In this document: positions 28,441 to 37,726 of the stretch, piece by piece
Layout of the letters: each line of letters begins with the position of its first letter
Numbering within the stretch: the stretch's first letter is position 1
NCBI RefSeq assembly: GCF_018613605.1
Contig: NZ_JAGGPU010000002.1
Location: forward strand, 62,001-126,000
Direction: 5' to 3'
Source: Pedobacter sp. ISL-64
GTDB lineage: Bacteria; Bacteroidota; Bacteroidia; Sphingobacteriales; Sphingobacteriaceae
DNA: 64,000 nucleotides
The notes under the pieces: model-generated
Seen by the model: the letters and a program-made list of their open reading frames with translations, nothing else
Databases searched by the model: none
What the model was told of the DNA's origin: nothing
Made by a program: the position numbers and the translations under genes

Positions 28441-30804
28441 ATGAGAAAACTTTACATGCTGTTTATCTTAACCATATCTGCAAACACCGCACTGATCGCC
28501 CAAACCCGGGGCGGGTTGAAGGGTATTGTGGTGGATGAATTGGGCAAGCCCCTGCTGGGGGCTACAATTCGCCTGGAACCCGACAGGCATATGACCGAAA
28601 CCGATTCCAAGGGCGAATTTACACTGAAAAATATTTTCCCCGGCACCTATACCATAAATGTTACGATGATAGGCTTTAAAGCCTATTCCGGCAAAACAAT
28701 TATTACGCTGGGCAAAGTCTCTACCACGAAATTGCATATGGACGCCAGTCAAAGTGAATTGACCGAAGTCGCCGTCTCGGGAACACGTTCGGCACCGGAC
28801 AACCTGATTGAAGCAGAACGGAGCGCGATGCCAGTCACGGTAATCAGCCGCCGTACGATTGAGCTGATGGGCAGCCGCAGACTCGATGAGGTACTCAAAG
28901 AGCAGACCGGCGTGGCAATAGTCAATAACATTGGCGGAGGCGCCCGCTCGGTCGGTGTACAGATGCAGGGCTTTGGTAGCGAATACGTCATGATCCTGAT
29001 CGATGGGCAGCCAATGGTCGGCCGCAACAGTGGCAATTTCGACCTGTCGCGCATCAGCGTTTCCAATATAGAACGTATAGAAATTATCAAAGGTGCCACC
29101 TCCTGCCTGTTCGGCAGCGAGGCCCTGGGCGGAGCGATCAATATCATTACCCGTCATGGGGCTTTACAGCCGCAGGCGCTGGTCTCAATGCAGTATGGAA
29201 GTTTGAATATCATGGATGCAACGCTGGAAGGCGAAACACCGTTTGCCGCTCAGCGTGGTTCTGTGAACTTCTCTGCCAATTACTACCGGGCCGATGGGTT
29301 TAACACTGATCCAAATTTTATACTTGGAGGAGGTTCTTCTGCTCCTTACGATAATTACGCCCTGCAGGGAAGGGCACGTTATAGGGTAGCTAAGAACAGC
29401 ACATTCGGCGTTAGCGGCCGGTATGGACTTAGGAAATCGTTTATGTCGAAAGATTTTGGTTTGGGTATCGTCTCGGGTGATAGCCAGGATGAAAAGGACC
29501 TGAACCTTTCGGCTACTTTCGATCATAATTTCAGTTCCGCCATGCGTAGCATGAGCCGGTACTATTTCTCAAACTTCTCTGCAGACCAGAGCGTTGCCTG
29601 GCAGCAGACGGGTGCTACGGCAAGTAGCGATGTTTTCCGACAGACCCTGCACCGATTCGAGCAGCAGTTTACTTATGCTATTGATAACAGCATTAAATTT
29701 ACTGGAGGATTAGGCGGCAGCCTGGAAAATATGAACGATGTGGCACTGACTGATCCGGGCACATTGAGCACCGCTTTTGGGTATGTACAGGGCGACTGGC
29801 AGCTCAGCGAAAGATTAGGCGCGGTCGGCGGTCTGCGATATGACCATACAAACAGCTTTGGAGGAAAGCTTAACCCCAGCTTAGGCATACAGTATCATAT
29901 CCTGCCTACATTTACCCTGAAAGCAGGTGCCGGAACAGGGTTTAAAGCGCCGGACTTTAAACAGCGGTACCAGGTATTTTATAATCCTGCCGTCAACTAC
30001 TTGGTCATAGGAAAGGATGTACTTCGTCAGACCCTTGAGCAATTGCAGCGAGAGGGTCAGATCAGTGAGATCAATCAGAATTTACTCAACAGGTTGGATG
30101 GGCCACTGCAGGCCGAAAGGAGCACTTCACTGAACACGGGCTTTATTTGGCAACCAAGTCGAAGCCTCAAAATAGAAGGTGGCGTTTTTTTACATAATAT
30201 TCGTAATCAAATCAATAGTCTCACAATTGCTACCGGCAGCAATAACCGTCAGATTTATACTTACCAGAATATTGCCAGAGCAGTCAACAAAGGAATTGAC
30301 ATTTCAATAGCCGCAAAGCCTTTAAAGGACCTTGAGTTAAGTGCAGGCTATCAATACCTGATCGCTAAGGATAAGAGCGTAGCCGACAGTATCCGTTCTG
30401 GCCGCTATCCCTACAATCAGAACATCCATGATCCGGCGACCGGAAACTCATATCCGCCCAAGCCCTCGGATTACTGGGGGATTGAGAACCGGTCAAGGCA
30501 TATGCTTAATCTCAAGGCATTCTACGCTTACCGTCCCTGGAACATGAATATCAACCTGAGAGTAAGCTACCGAGGGAAATATCCATTTGAGGACCGAAAT
30601 GGAAACCAGTTCATTGACCGCTACGATACTTTTGTTTCTGGGTACTTCCTGGTCAATGCTGCGGCAGAAAAGAAACTAATGAACCAGCACCTGAGTGTAA
30701 GGGTGACCGCCGATAATATCATGGACTATACGGATAGGCTCCTGCCCGGACAGCCGGGAAGGGTAATATTGGCCGGTCTTACGTATCGCTTTTACAAGGA
30801 CTAA
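28441..30804 (+). CDS. TonB-dependent haem receptor
   Basis: A 787-aa outer-membrane receptor. Signal peptide (about residues 1-21), carboxypeptidase-like regulatory beta-sandwich domain (about 25-105, 'GIVVDELGKPLLGATIRL'), plug domain (about 115-230, 'VTVISRRTIELMGSRRLDEVL' and 'IERIEIIKGATSCLFGSEALGG') and a 22-strand-type beta-barrel to the C-terminus. It would take up haem or a haem-protein complex using TonB energy. Its neighbours, HmuY-type lipoproteins, an HmuTUV importer and haem oxygenase, point to haem rather than a siderophore or vitamin B12. It heads the plus-strand operon. Confidence 0.9.
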   Translation: MRKLYMLFILTISANTALIAQTRGGLKGIVVDELGKPLLGATIRLEPDRHMTETDSKGEFTLKNIFPGTYTINVTMIGFKAYSGKTIITLGKVSTTKLHMDASQSELTEVAVSGTRSAPDNLIEAERSAMPVTVISRRTIELMGSRRLDEVLKEQTGVAIVNNIGGGARSVGVQMQGFGSEYVMILIDGQPMVGRNSGNFDLSRISVSNIERIEIIKGATSCLFGSEALGGAINIITRHGALQPQALVSMQYGSLNIMDATLEGETPFAAQRGSVNFSANYYRADGFNTDPNFILGGGSSAPYDNYALQGRARYRVAKNSTFGVSGRYGLRKSFMSKDFGLGIVSGDSQDEKDLNLSATFDHNFSSAMRSMSRYYFSNFSADQSVAWQQTGATASSDVFRQTLHRFEQQFTYAIDNSIKFTGGLGGSLENMNDVALTDPGTLSTAFGYVQGDWQLSERLGAVGGLRYDHTNSFGGKLNPSLGIQYHILPTFTLKAGAGTGFKAPDFKQRYQVFYNPAVNYLVIGKDVLRQTLEQLQREGQISEINQNLLNRLDGPLQAERSTSLNTGFIWQPSRSLKIEGGVFLHNIRNQINSLTIATGSNNRQIYTYQNIARAVNKGIDISIAAKPLKDLELSAGYQYLIAKDKSVADSIRSGRYPYNQNIHDPATGNSYPPKPSDYWGIENRSRHMLNLKAFYAYRPWNMNINLRVSYRGKYPFEDRNGNQFIDRYDTFVSGYFLVNAAAEKKLMNQHLSVRVTADNIMDYTDRLLPGQPGRVILAGLTYRFYKD

Positions 30805-30853
30805 AATCTATAATGAATTTACAAATAATCAATAAAATGAACAGAAAAATACG

Positions 30854-31564
30854 ATGAGGAATACAATAATTACAAAACGTTTGGTATGGCTGGTATTGGC
30901 TCTTCCCTTACTGATCGCTTCCTGCAAAAAAGATGAAGTTGGACCTTCTTTGGAGGATGGAAAAAGTACCGTGATCAACGACCTGGCCGGGGACACCCAG
31001 GCATCAATGGGTAATGCTACACCGGGCAAGGAACAACGTCCATTCTACATTTTTCTTTTCCGATTCAAAGACCAGAAACAGATCTGGATCCGCAATGCCG
31101 CAGATTCCGCGCAGTACCTGAAAACCAAGGATTGGGATATTGCCTTTACCGGGCCTTACAACAGCGAGGTTTATGTAAATGACAAGGATTACCAATACAA
31201 TCCCGGTTTTGGCGGTACCGCAGAAAGTTCCGTGGTCATGCTGAACAAGTCTTATGATAATGTGAGTCAGGCGCCGCAGGACCAGGATTTTAACACCAGC
31301 GATATTACCAAGATCGGTTGGGCGGCATCGGAATCTATTCCGGGTTGGTTTTTCTATAGCCTCAACACCCATATATCGCAGGCGATTCCCAATCGCACTT
31401 TTGTTATTCACCTGCCTGACGGCAAGTATGCAAAGCTGCAGCTCATCAGCGTTTATAAGGGAAACCCGCCCACGGTAACCGACCTGAACTGGCCGGCTCC
31501 ATATCTAACCTTCCGCTATTACGTCCAGCAGGACGGCAGCAAGAATCTTTCCACCAGCAACTAG
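30854..31564 (+). CDS. HmuY-family haem-binding lipoprotein 1
   Basis: A 236-aa lipoprotein (lipobox Cys24 in 'LIASC') of the HmuY family. These surface hemophores bind haem taken from host or environmental haemoproteins and hand it to the TonB receptor. Visible family blocks are 'FYIFLFRFKDQKQIW', 'TKDWDIAFTG', 'IPGWFFYSLNTH', 'RTFVIHLPDGKYAKLQLISVY' and 'LTFRYYVQQDGS'. It follows the receptor gene by 49 bp. Haem ligands cannot be fixed without a structure. Confidence 0.85.
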   Translation: MRNTIITKRLVWLVLALPLLIASCKKDEVGPSLEDGKSTVINDLAGDTQASMGNATPGKEQRPFYIFLFRFKDQKQIWIRNAADSAQYLKTKDWDIAFTGPYNSEVYVNDKDYQYNPGFGGTAESSVVMLNKSYDNVSQAPQDQDFNTSDITKIGWAASESIPGWFFYSLNTHISQAIPNRTFVIHLPDGKYAKLQLISVYKGNPPTVTDLNWPAPYLTFRYYVQQDGSKNLSTSN

Positions 31565-31575
31565 CAAATCACATC

Positions 31576-32349
31576 ATGTATCACAGATCTATCATTCAAC
31601 ATTTAACGCGTTTTAGACGCTATAGCAGAAGTGCATTATTCGTGTTCGTTTCAGCGCTTATCATCACCGGCTGCTCGAAGAGTAACGAGCCGGCCCCCGA
31701 GCCGGAACCACCGGTCGTGCCCGGTAGTGTAGCATTTAACAAATTGATCACCGTTTCCAATTTTGGGGAGGCCTTGCCCGAAGGTAGCCAGCCGCTTGAC
31801 GATCAGGCACCCATTTACTTCAGCCTGGAAAACAATGGCTCTGTGCCTTTGGACTATAAGCGGACAAGCCGTTGGGATGTCTCCTTTGCAGGCACCTACC
31901 GCAGTTTCATGGGTGGCAACAATGGCAGTAATCCATTGAACCTGGGAACCGGAGGCCCTGGAAAAGGCGGCATTATGGTACTTGAAAAGAATTTTGATCA
32001 AGTGACCGATGTACCCACTGACGAACAGTTCAAAACAGGTTCGACTTTGATCGGCGCCGATGCGTCCGGGGCGTATGGTATGGGCACCGGCTATTACTAC
32101 TATGATTTTGACGGAAAAGGAAAGGGTGACGGCAGTTATGAGTACCAGCACGTGGCCTATGCACTTCAGGATACAAGAACCGTGATCGTTCGTACCGCAA
32201 ATGGTAACTATGCCAAGATCAAAATGCAGAGCATTTATAAGGATCTACTTGATCCCGCTACCTGGAGAAGAAATTCGCCCCATCCTTACTTCAGCTTCCA
32301 GTACGTGCTCGCAAAAGCGGGCAGCAAAAAGTTCACCATCGATAAATAA
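31576..32349 (+). CDS. HmuY-family haem-binding lipoprotein 2
   Basis: A 257-aa lipoprotein (Cys33 in 'ITGC') paralogous to the preceding gene. Shared features are 'RTSRWDVSFAGTY', 'RTVIVRTANGNYAKIKMQSIY' and 'PYFSFQYVLAKAGSKKF'. The N-terminal linker is proline/glutamate rich, and a glycine-rich insert (about residues 115-140) distinguishes it from copy 1. It starts 11 bp after copy 1. Two HmuY-like proteins in series may serve different haem sources or form a relay; this is inference. Confidence 0.83.
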   Translation: MYHRSIIQHLTRFRRYSRSALFVFVSALIITGCSKSNEPAPEPEPPVVPGSVAFNKLITVSNFGEALPEGSQPLDDQAPIYFSLENNGSVPLDYKRTSRWDVSFAGTYRSFMGGNNGSNPLNLGTGGPGKGGIMVLEKNFDQVTDVPTDEQFKTGSTLIGADASGAYGMGTGYYYYDFDGKGKGDGSYEYQHVAYALQDTRTVIVRTANGNYAKIKMQSIYKDLLDPATWRRNSPHPYFSFQYVLAKAGSKKFTIDK

Positions 32350-32371
32350 TATAATTATAATCTAATCTTCC

Positions 32372-33334
32372 ATGAAAATTAAATATGTACTTCTTTTTTT
32401 TGTGCTAGCTGCCGTTTCTGGCTTTACTTCCTGTAAAAAAACGGTCGGCCTAGATCCGCTTCCGCAGAACCAGATCCTGGAATACAAAGTGAGCAATATT
32501 AGCGACACGGTGATCTATGGAGCCATAGATCAATTAGACAAGACCATCACGGTTTATGTGCCCTATTATTATGGGCTCAACCTGATCGACCCAAAAATAG
32601 TTGTATCACCGGGCGCATCTTTAAGTGAGGCAATATTGCCGGTTCGGCTTACCGAACTGAATCAAACCTATACCGTTAAAGCAGCGGATGGGAGCACCAA
32701 CACCTACAAACTGGTGATCGTGCAGCAAAACACCCCGTCACTTTCGGTATCCTGGTCGCCGAGTTTATCCAACCCCCTTTCATATCCCAACTATACCCTA
32801 CCTGCGATCTATGGAGATTTCAGGTCACAGAATGGTGCTTTAGCTACCGTAGAACTTACGCACCAGAGGTCCGGGAAAGTAGTTTCTTTAAGCGGGGGCA
32901 ACATAGGGATAGTCCGTAACGGCGAGCCACAATATCAATTAACTGGGCTAACTATCCCAGCCAATATTGATACTGGTTATTACGGGATTAAGGTTGCTTT
33001 TTTAGGCCATAACGCTGAGGTAAACAAGCCGGTTCACATCATCCACCGTCAGCCGGACGTACTGGTCCCTTCCCGCGTCGCCAAACAGGGGGAATCCTTT
33101 ACCTTCACGGCTTTCAACAGTATTTTCCTGAATCTTAAGTCTGTTAAAGTCCGGCTGAATGGGGGAAGTACTTATGACCTTGTCATTGTCAGTTATACCC
33201 CAACCGAGATGGCCCTCAGGGTTCCCGATAATTTTCCGGTAGGCAAGTACGACTACACTGCACAGTACCTTTTTGAATTTGATACCTGGAGAACCGTAAG
33301 CAAGTACGGGGATCTGACTATAAACCCAAAGTAA
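32372..33334 (+). CDS. Lipoprotein with Ig/TIG-like domains, paralogue A
   Basis: A 320-aa lipoprotein (Cys21 in 'FTSC'). The mature part reads like stacked beta domains: an N-terminal domain with 'LNQTYTVKAADGSTNTYKLVI', as in surface DUF5018-like proteins of Bacteroidetes, then two IPT/TIG-like repeats. A second gene at 34170 has the same layout. The position after the HmuY genes suggests a surface accessory of haem capture. Binding to a haem-carrying protein is conceivable but not shown by sequence. Confidence 0.75.
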   Translation: MKIKYVLLFFVLAAVSGFTSCKKTVGLDPLPQNQILEYKVSNISDTVIYGAIDQLDKTITVYVPYYYGLNLIDPKIVVSPGASLSEAILPVRLTELNQTYTVKAADGSTNTYKLVIVQQNTPSLSVSWSPSLSNPLSYPNYTLPAIYGDFRSQNGALATVELTHQRSGKVVSLSGGNIGIVRNGEPQYQLTGLTIPANIDTGYYGIKVAFLGHNAEVNKPVHIIHRQPDVLVPSRVAKQGESFTFTAFNSIFLNLKSVKVRLNGGSTYDLVIVSYTPTEMALRVPDNFPVGKYDYTAQYLFEFDTWRTVSKYGDLTINPK

Positions 33335-33485
33335 AGCATGTTCGACCGCCTTGTGTACAGGGGCTGTTCTTCATATAATTCACCAAAGTATAACACAAAC
33401 CCTATCGCCAATGAAACAAAAAAGAAAGAATACATCGAATGAATGACACTAATTATTAATTATTAGAATTAAAAAAATAAAAAAC

Positions 33486-34097
33486 ATGAGAAATTTATTT
33501 AATACACTTTTTGCGGTAGCTGCTATCGCCATAACCATATCGTCCTGTAAAAAGGATAACCAGACCGCTTCTCCTTCAGACAAACTGAGCCTTTCTAAAG
33601 AGGTTGCCACTGTTACGCCTGTAACCTCAGACACCATCTATGGCCACTGGGCTAACCCAAGGGGCGGTAATTTTGGTTCTATATATGTAAACCTTACCAG
33701 TGCAACATTGGATACAGCTTCGACAACTAATCCAAGGTTCGATATCGTATTGAACAATTTCAACAACTCCTTTGTGCAAGGTGTAAACGGCTATACAGTT
33801 GAGTATATCAATGACCCGTTGGTTAATTTTAGCACGATTGGTACCACCACTACAGGGATTACTCAACTTTCTATTGGTCAAAGTACCACAGGTGCAGGCC
33901 CAACTCCCTCTGCTAACGGCTGGTATACCTATGCTCCTCCAGGTGGGATTACATTAGTGCCGGACTTTTACATTATTGCCCGCTCTAATACGCCAAGTAA
34001 ACCAAGCTATGCCTTGAAGTTTACCTATGCAATTGGCCAGGGAACCGCTACCTTGAACCGCGGAAAGTATATCATCCAATACGGACCAATACTGTAG
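33486..34097 (+). CDS. Small secreted lipoprotein of the haem operon
   Basis: A 203-aa lipoprotein (Cys21 in 'ISSC'). The mature protein is Thr/Ser/Gly/Asn rich and probably beta-structured ('HWANPRGGNFGSIYVNL', 'FYIIARSNTPSKPSYALKF'). It has some flavour of a diverged HmuY-like fold, but no family can be stated. It is set off by 151 bp upstream and by a perfect 15-bp inverted repeat downstream, so its mRNA level may differ from the neighbours. Confidence 0.7.
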   Translation: MRNLFNTLFAVAAIAITISSCKKDNQTASPSDKLSLSKEVATVTPVTSDTIYGHWANPRGGNFGSIYVNLTSATLDTASTTNPRFDIVLNNFNNSFVQGVNGYTVEYINDPLVNFSTIGTTTTGITQLSIGQSTTGAGPTPSANGWYTYAPPGGITLVPDFYIIARSNTPSKPSYALKFTYAIGQGTATLNRGKYIIQYGPIL

Positions 34098-34108
34098 CGA
34101 CTATTGTC

Positions 34109-34139
34109 CTAATGTTCCCGGGATTCCCGGGAACATTAG
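34109..34139 (+). terminator. Perfect 15-bp inverted repeat after the small lipoprotein gene
   Basis: Arms CTAATGTTCCCGGGA (34109-34123) and its exact complement (34125-34139) are separated by one base. It starts 12 bp after the stop at 34097. A strong stem forms, but no T-run follows, so it could be a U-independent terminator, an mRNA 3'-end stabiliser or an attenuator limiting expression of the genes at 34170 and 35220. Confidence 0.6.
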
Positions 34140-34169
34140 TGCTTAAAAAATCCAATTAATTCAACTAAA

Positions 34170-35159
34170 ATGAAGCCCAAATTCAAAATATTTACCATTA
34201 CATTTTTCCGAACACTGCTCTTATGTGCATGTGGTACGCTGTTATTTTTGATACCTTCCTGCAAGAAAGAATACACGCCTTTTCCCTATGCGGCCATAGA
34301 ACGTTTCGAGGTGAGTGACGGCAGCACTGCCGCAACGAAACTGAAGGCAATTATCGAAGGTGATGAAATCTATTTTTCATGGCCGCCGTTTGTAACGGTG
34401 CCTGACTCTATCAGTCCGGAAATAACGGTATCCGACCGGGCTACGGTAAGCCCTGTCTCTGGCACAAAAGTGGCTTTTAAAGAAAGTACAGAATATACGG
34501 TAACCGCACAGGATGGCACGGTGAGAAAATATACGCTCAAGCCCGCCAGTAATGAGCCAATACCCACTTTTAACTTACGGAGCGTAATTAATTTGCGTTT
34601 AGGCGGCCAAATTGTACTTGACGGGGAGTATCTTATTGCAGATACCAACAGAACAAAGGTCTATCTGGTTGATCAGAATAAGAAGCAAACACAGGTTCCT
34701 GGCAACAGCTTTCTAACCTTAAATTCAGCGATGATTCAGGGTATTATACCATTAACGATTGATACCGGTTTGTACTCTGTCAGACTTGTAACGGACGCTA
34801 ATAAGGTCAAAACGCAGGGACCGTTTAGGGTTATTCGCCCGTTCCTCACTGGTGTGGTAGTGAATGATGCCGGAAAATCTGTTAAAAGGGGAAATTCAAT
34901 AACCGTGTCCCTCACCGGGCCGACAGCAAAATTTTACGATAATGATTTTAAAGGGAGCACAGCCATTTTATACTTGATGCCAAATTATGATGAAATCAGG
35001 ATACCAGTAACCATCCCGGTAAATGGGACTTTGAATATCGTGCTTCCGGTCACAGCACAGCTCGGAAAGATCGGATCGATCTATTTTGAAGATAAAAATG
35101 GTAATTATATTTACTCATGGGAGGCACCGGCTCAATCAGAAGTTACCATCGTCCCCTGA
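34170..35159 (+). CDS. Lipoprotein with Ig/TIG-like domains, paralogue B
   Basis: A 329-aa lipoprotein (Cys31 in 'IPSC') sharing domain layout with the gene at 32372: an N-terminal domain containing 'STEYTVTAQDGTVRKYTLK', followed by TIG-like beta repeats ('TIDTGLYSVRLV' here against 'NIDTGYYGIKVAF' in paralogue A). No catalytic residues are evident. It probably sits on the outer membrane surface with the receptor and the HmuY proteins. Retention of two copies within one operon suggests distinct partners. Confidence 0.75.
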   Translation: MKPKFKIFTITFFRTLLLCACGTLLFLIPSCKKEYTPFPYAAIERFEVSDGSTAATKLKAIIEGDEIYFSWPPFVTVPDSISPEITVSDRATVSPVSGTKVAFKESTEYTVTAQDGTVRKYTLKPASNEPIPTFNLRSVINLRLGGQIVLDGEYLIADTNRTKVYLVDQNKKQTQVPGNSFLTLNSAMIQGIIPLTIDTGLYSVRLVTDANKVKTQGPFRVIRPFLTGVVVNDAGKSVKRGNSITVSLTGPTAKFYDNDFKGSTAILYLMPNYDEIRIPVTIPVNGTLNIVLPVTAQLGKIGSIYFEDKNGNYIYSWEAPAQSEVTIVP

Positions 35160-35219
35160 TAACCTCAGAATATGGAAAGAAGCCATAAATCAAATGATCA
35201 TTTACGAGATGGTAAAAGC

Positions 35220-36491
35220 ATGATGAATAAAACGCCTATGCTCTTTATCTTTTGGTTGTGCATACTTTCAGGGTGCAAAAAAGACAGTTCACCAAATGAG
35301 GAAAACATTTCACCAAGAACCGGAACCCGGATGCAGTTTACACTTGACTCAATTTATCTGTATGCCAAACAGGTTTATCTTTGGAGCGACGCTGTACCGT
35401 CTTATAATGTTTTCAATCCGCGCAACAACTACGGAGGTATTTCTCCCGAAATAGGCGCATTCAGAACAGAATTGCTGGATATTTCACAATTAAAGACTAA
35501 CCCGGCAACAGGCAAGCCTTTTGAATTCCTGGTCACTACTGGTAACCCAAAATATTCTTTCCTGCAAAATGGAACAACCATAACGTCAAGAAATGCCGGG
35601 CCTATCGTAACGGGTAATGCTATCCTGGCACATTCAATATTCAGTTCAGGTGCAGATAAGGTGGCCTACCTGGCGCTTGGCTCGTTCCCCGATCTCAGTA
35701 CATGCAAGACCGACCTTGATAATGCCTTTGAGGAGTTTGCCTCTGCGGCTCCTCATCATTTAGTTATAGATTTAAGATCAAATGGTGGAGGATATGTAGA
35801 GACAGCGGAATATGTCGCCAACCTGATAGCGCCATCATCTTTAAATCACAAGATCATGTTTGCCGAGCAATTTAATGACCAAATGCAGAATGGAAATGCA
35901 ACGATCTTAACTCACCAGCCTTACCTGGACGAAGCTGGAAACCCAATAATTTATAAAGGCAGGAATGCAACGATGGCGGATGTTGACTATACCGAAGCCG
36001 GAAATACCTACAAATTCAACAAAAAGGGGAGCCTTGAGACCATAAATGATGTTTACTTCATTGTATCCGGACGCACCGCATCGGCTAGCGAACTGCTGAT
36101 CAGTAGTTTGAAGCCCCATTTCAATGTCAAGCTGATCGGCGAGAAAACCTACGGTAAGCCCGTCGGATTCTTTGCCATCAATATTGACAGATACAGTGTT
36201 TATCTTTCCAGCTTTCTGATACGTAATGCCAACGGCTGGTCCGATTATTTTGACGGTATTGCGCCGGATGTGACCATTTCGGGTGCCAGCAACCCTATTT
36301 TCGGAGACCCAGGAGAAGCCTGTTTAAACAAGGCTCTGGAACTGATTAATGGTAGCGCGGTTTCAAAATTGGCAAACGCAATTGTTCGGGCAAAGGTCAT
36401 GCAGGCATCTCCAAAAAGGTTATTTATACAAGCGGATACGGCTGCTGCAAACTTTGGTATGTTAGAATACCGTTTTAAGTTGAAGCAATAG
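35220..36491 (+). CDS. S41-family peptidase lipoprotein
   Basis: A 423-aa lipoprotein (Cys19 in 'LSGC') with a tail-specific protease (S41) fold. The core is visible as 'HHLVIDLRSNGGGYVETAEYVA', the nucleophile motif 'SGRTASASELL' and the Lys-containing 'GEKTYGKPVG'. There is no obvious PDZ domain. The start at 35220 gives a clean lipobox; an in-frame ATG at 35172 would place 16 charged residues before it. As a surface protease in a haem operon it might release haem from haemoproteins or process the neighbouring lipoproteins; both are inferences. Confidence 0.85.
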   Translation: MMNKTPMLFIFWLCILSGCKKDSSPNEENISPRTGTRMQFTLDSIYLYAKQVYLWSDAVPSYNVFNPRNNYGGISPEIGAFRTELLDISQLKTNPATGKPFEFLVTTGNPKYSFLQNGTTITSRNAGPIVTGNAILAHSIFSSGADKVAYLALGSFPDLSTCKTDLDNAFEEFASAAPHHLVIDLRSNGGGYVETAEYVANLIAPSSLNHKIMFAEQFNDQMQNGNATILTHQPYLDEAGNPIIYKGRNATMADVDYTEAGNTYKFNKKGSLETINDVYFIVSGRTASASELLISSLKPHFNVKLIGEKTYGKPVGFFAINIDRYSVYLSSFLIRNANGWSDYFDGIAPDVTISGASNPIFGDPGEACLNKALELINGSAVSKLANAIVRAKVMQASPKRLFIQADTAAANFGMLEYRFKLKQ

Positions 36492-36512
36492 CCAAATCAC
36501 TCACTGATGAAG

Positions 36513-36571
36513 AATACGGATTGCACAAAACATAATACAGATCGCACAAAAGAAAATACGGATTGCGTAAA
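36513..36571 (+). promoter_or_regulatory. Three 17-bp direct repeats, 21-bp period (array B)
   Basis: AATACGGATTGCACAAA (36513-36529), AATACAGATCGCACAAA (36534-36550) and AATACGGATTGCGTAAA (36555-36571) repeat array A almost base for base, including the AGAA spacer between repeats 2 and 3. A block CAGATGTTTG starts at 36591, 36 bp after repeat 3 begins, as in array A. It should place haem oxygenase under the same regulator as the receptor operon. Confidence 0.8.
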
Positions 36572-36681
36572 TCGACAACGAGGACTTATTCAGATGTTTG
36601 CATAGTCTATTTGTAAACCAGATGCTCTATTGTAATCAATTGACATTGACCGCCATTTATTTAACTATTAACATAATAAAC

Positions 36682-37239
36682 ATGCTAAGTACAAACATTA
36701 AAGAAGCGACTAAAATATCTCACCAGGAGCTGGAAGCAAAAGTAGTAAGAAAGTTAAAAGCCATTCGGAGCGAAGCAGATTATGCCGATGTGCTGAAATA
36801 TTTTTATGCCTATTTTAGCAGCCTGGAAAAAGCGATAGCGCCTTATATCACCAAGGACGTTTTACCTGATTACCCCAGCAGACGTAACTCCAGTTACCTG
36901 AAAAGAGATATTGAAGAATTGGGATCAGCTATAACCGACCTTCCGCCGGTGACTGTGCCGGCTATCACCAATACCGTGGAAGCATTAGGTGCACTATATG
37001 TGATGGAAGGTTCCATCATGGGAGGACCATATATTGTGCAGATGCTGAACAAAGGCGGTATCAAAAAAGGTGTGTCTTTTTTCTCCGGGTACGGTGAAGC
37101 GACCGGCCAGATGTGGGGAACATTTGTCGAGGTATTAAACAACTCAGCCAGCAACGAGAAAGAGGCGCTCGCTATTAAAGCCGCTGGCGATACATTTTCA
37201 AATTTCTCTGAGGTATTCGGGGACCTCAAAGTAGCATAA
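36682..37239 (+). CDS. Biliverdin-producing haem oxygenase
   Basis: A 185-aa soluble enzyme that opens the haem ring, releasing iron, CO and biliverdin. The proximal haem-binding His is probably H14 in 'EATKISHQELE', and the distal helix glycine motif reads 'YVMEGSIMGG'. Length and helix pattern fit bacterial HemO/HO-1 proteins. The ATG at 36682 was chosen; 28 upstream in-frame residues come from the promoter region. It has its own promoter with repeat array B, which couples haem breakdown to haem uptake. Confidence 0.87.
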   Translation: MLSTNIKEATKISHQELEAKVVRKLKAIRSEADYADVLKYFYAYFSSLEKAIAPYITKDVLPDYPSRRNSSYLKRDIEELGSAITDLPPVTVPAITNTVEALGALYVMEGSIMGGPYIVQMLNKGGIKKGVSFFSGYGEATGQMWGTFVEVLNNSASNEKEALAIKAAGDTFSNFSEVFGDLKVA

Positions 37240-37726
37240 CAGTGGAGGTCACACATTCAGATTTCGGTGCTTTTTCTCCACGCTGGCTATCAATTGTAAG
37301 CCCGTAGCGGCGCACACAATGTACAGCTCATTTCAACGAGCTATACTGATTACGATGTTATTTGACAGGAGTGTATGTGTTAATGCTATAACGCCAAGTC
37401 GAAGCATTAATTTAATTTGATCATGCAGCCAACAAACATAGCTATAGGTATTTTCGGTTTGGATGCGGCGGTGGTTTTATTGGCACCGCTTTTAGATGGG
37501 TATATATAGAAAAAATATCGCCAGGTATCAACACCTAAACGATTTTTTCAGCCATGTTCGCTGCGACGGGTCATCGTACCACTTTGTTTACCGTTACGCT
37601 GATATCCCTGGTTTTGATTGCGCTTATATTCAGAAGCATGGGATAGATTGATGAAAACGTAACGATTGTAAAATCAGGATGCCTATGAAAAAATGAAACA
37701 GCTACTTGTATTAAACATTGCTACCT
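37240..37726. other. Non-coding stretch with tiny hydrophobic open frames
   Basis: About 490 bp without a supported gene. Two very short frames (37423-37509, 28 codons, and one of about 30 codons beginning near 37555) encode hydrophobic peptides that could be remnants of a membrane protein gene or chance. No terminator-like stem with a T-run was found. Confidence 0.4.
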
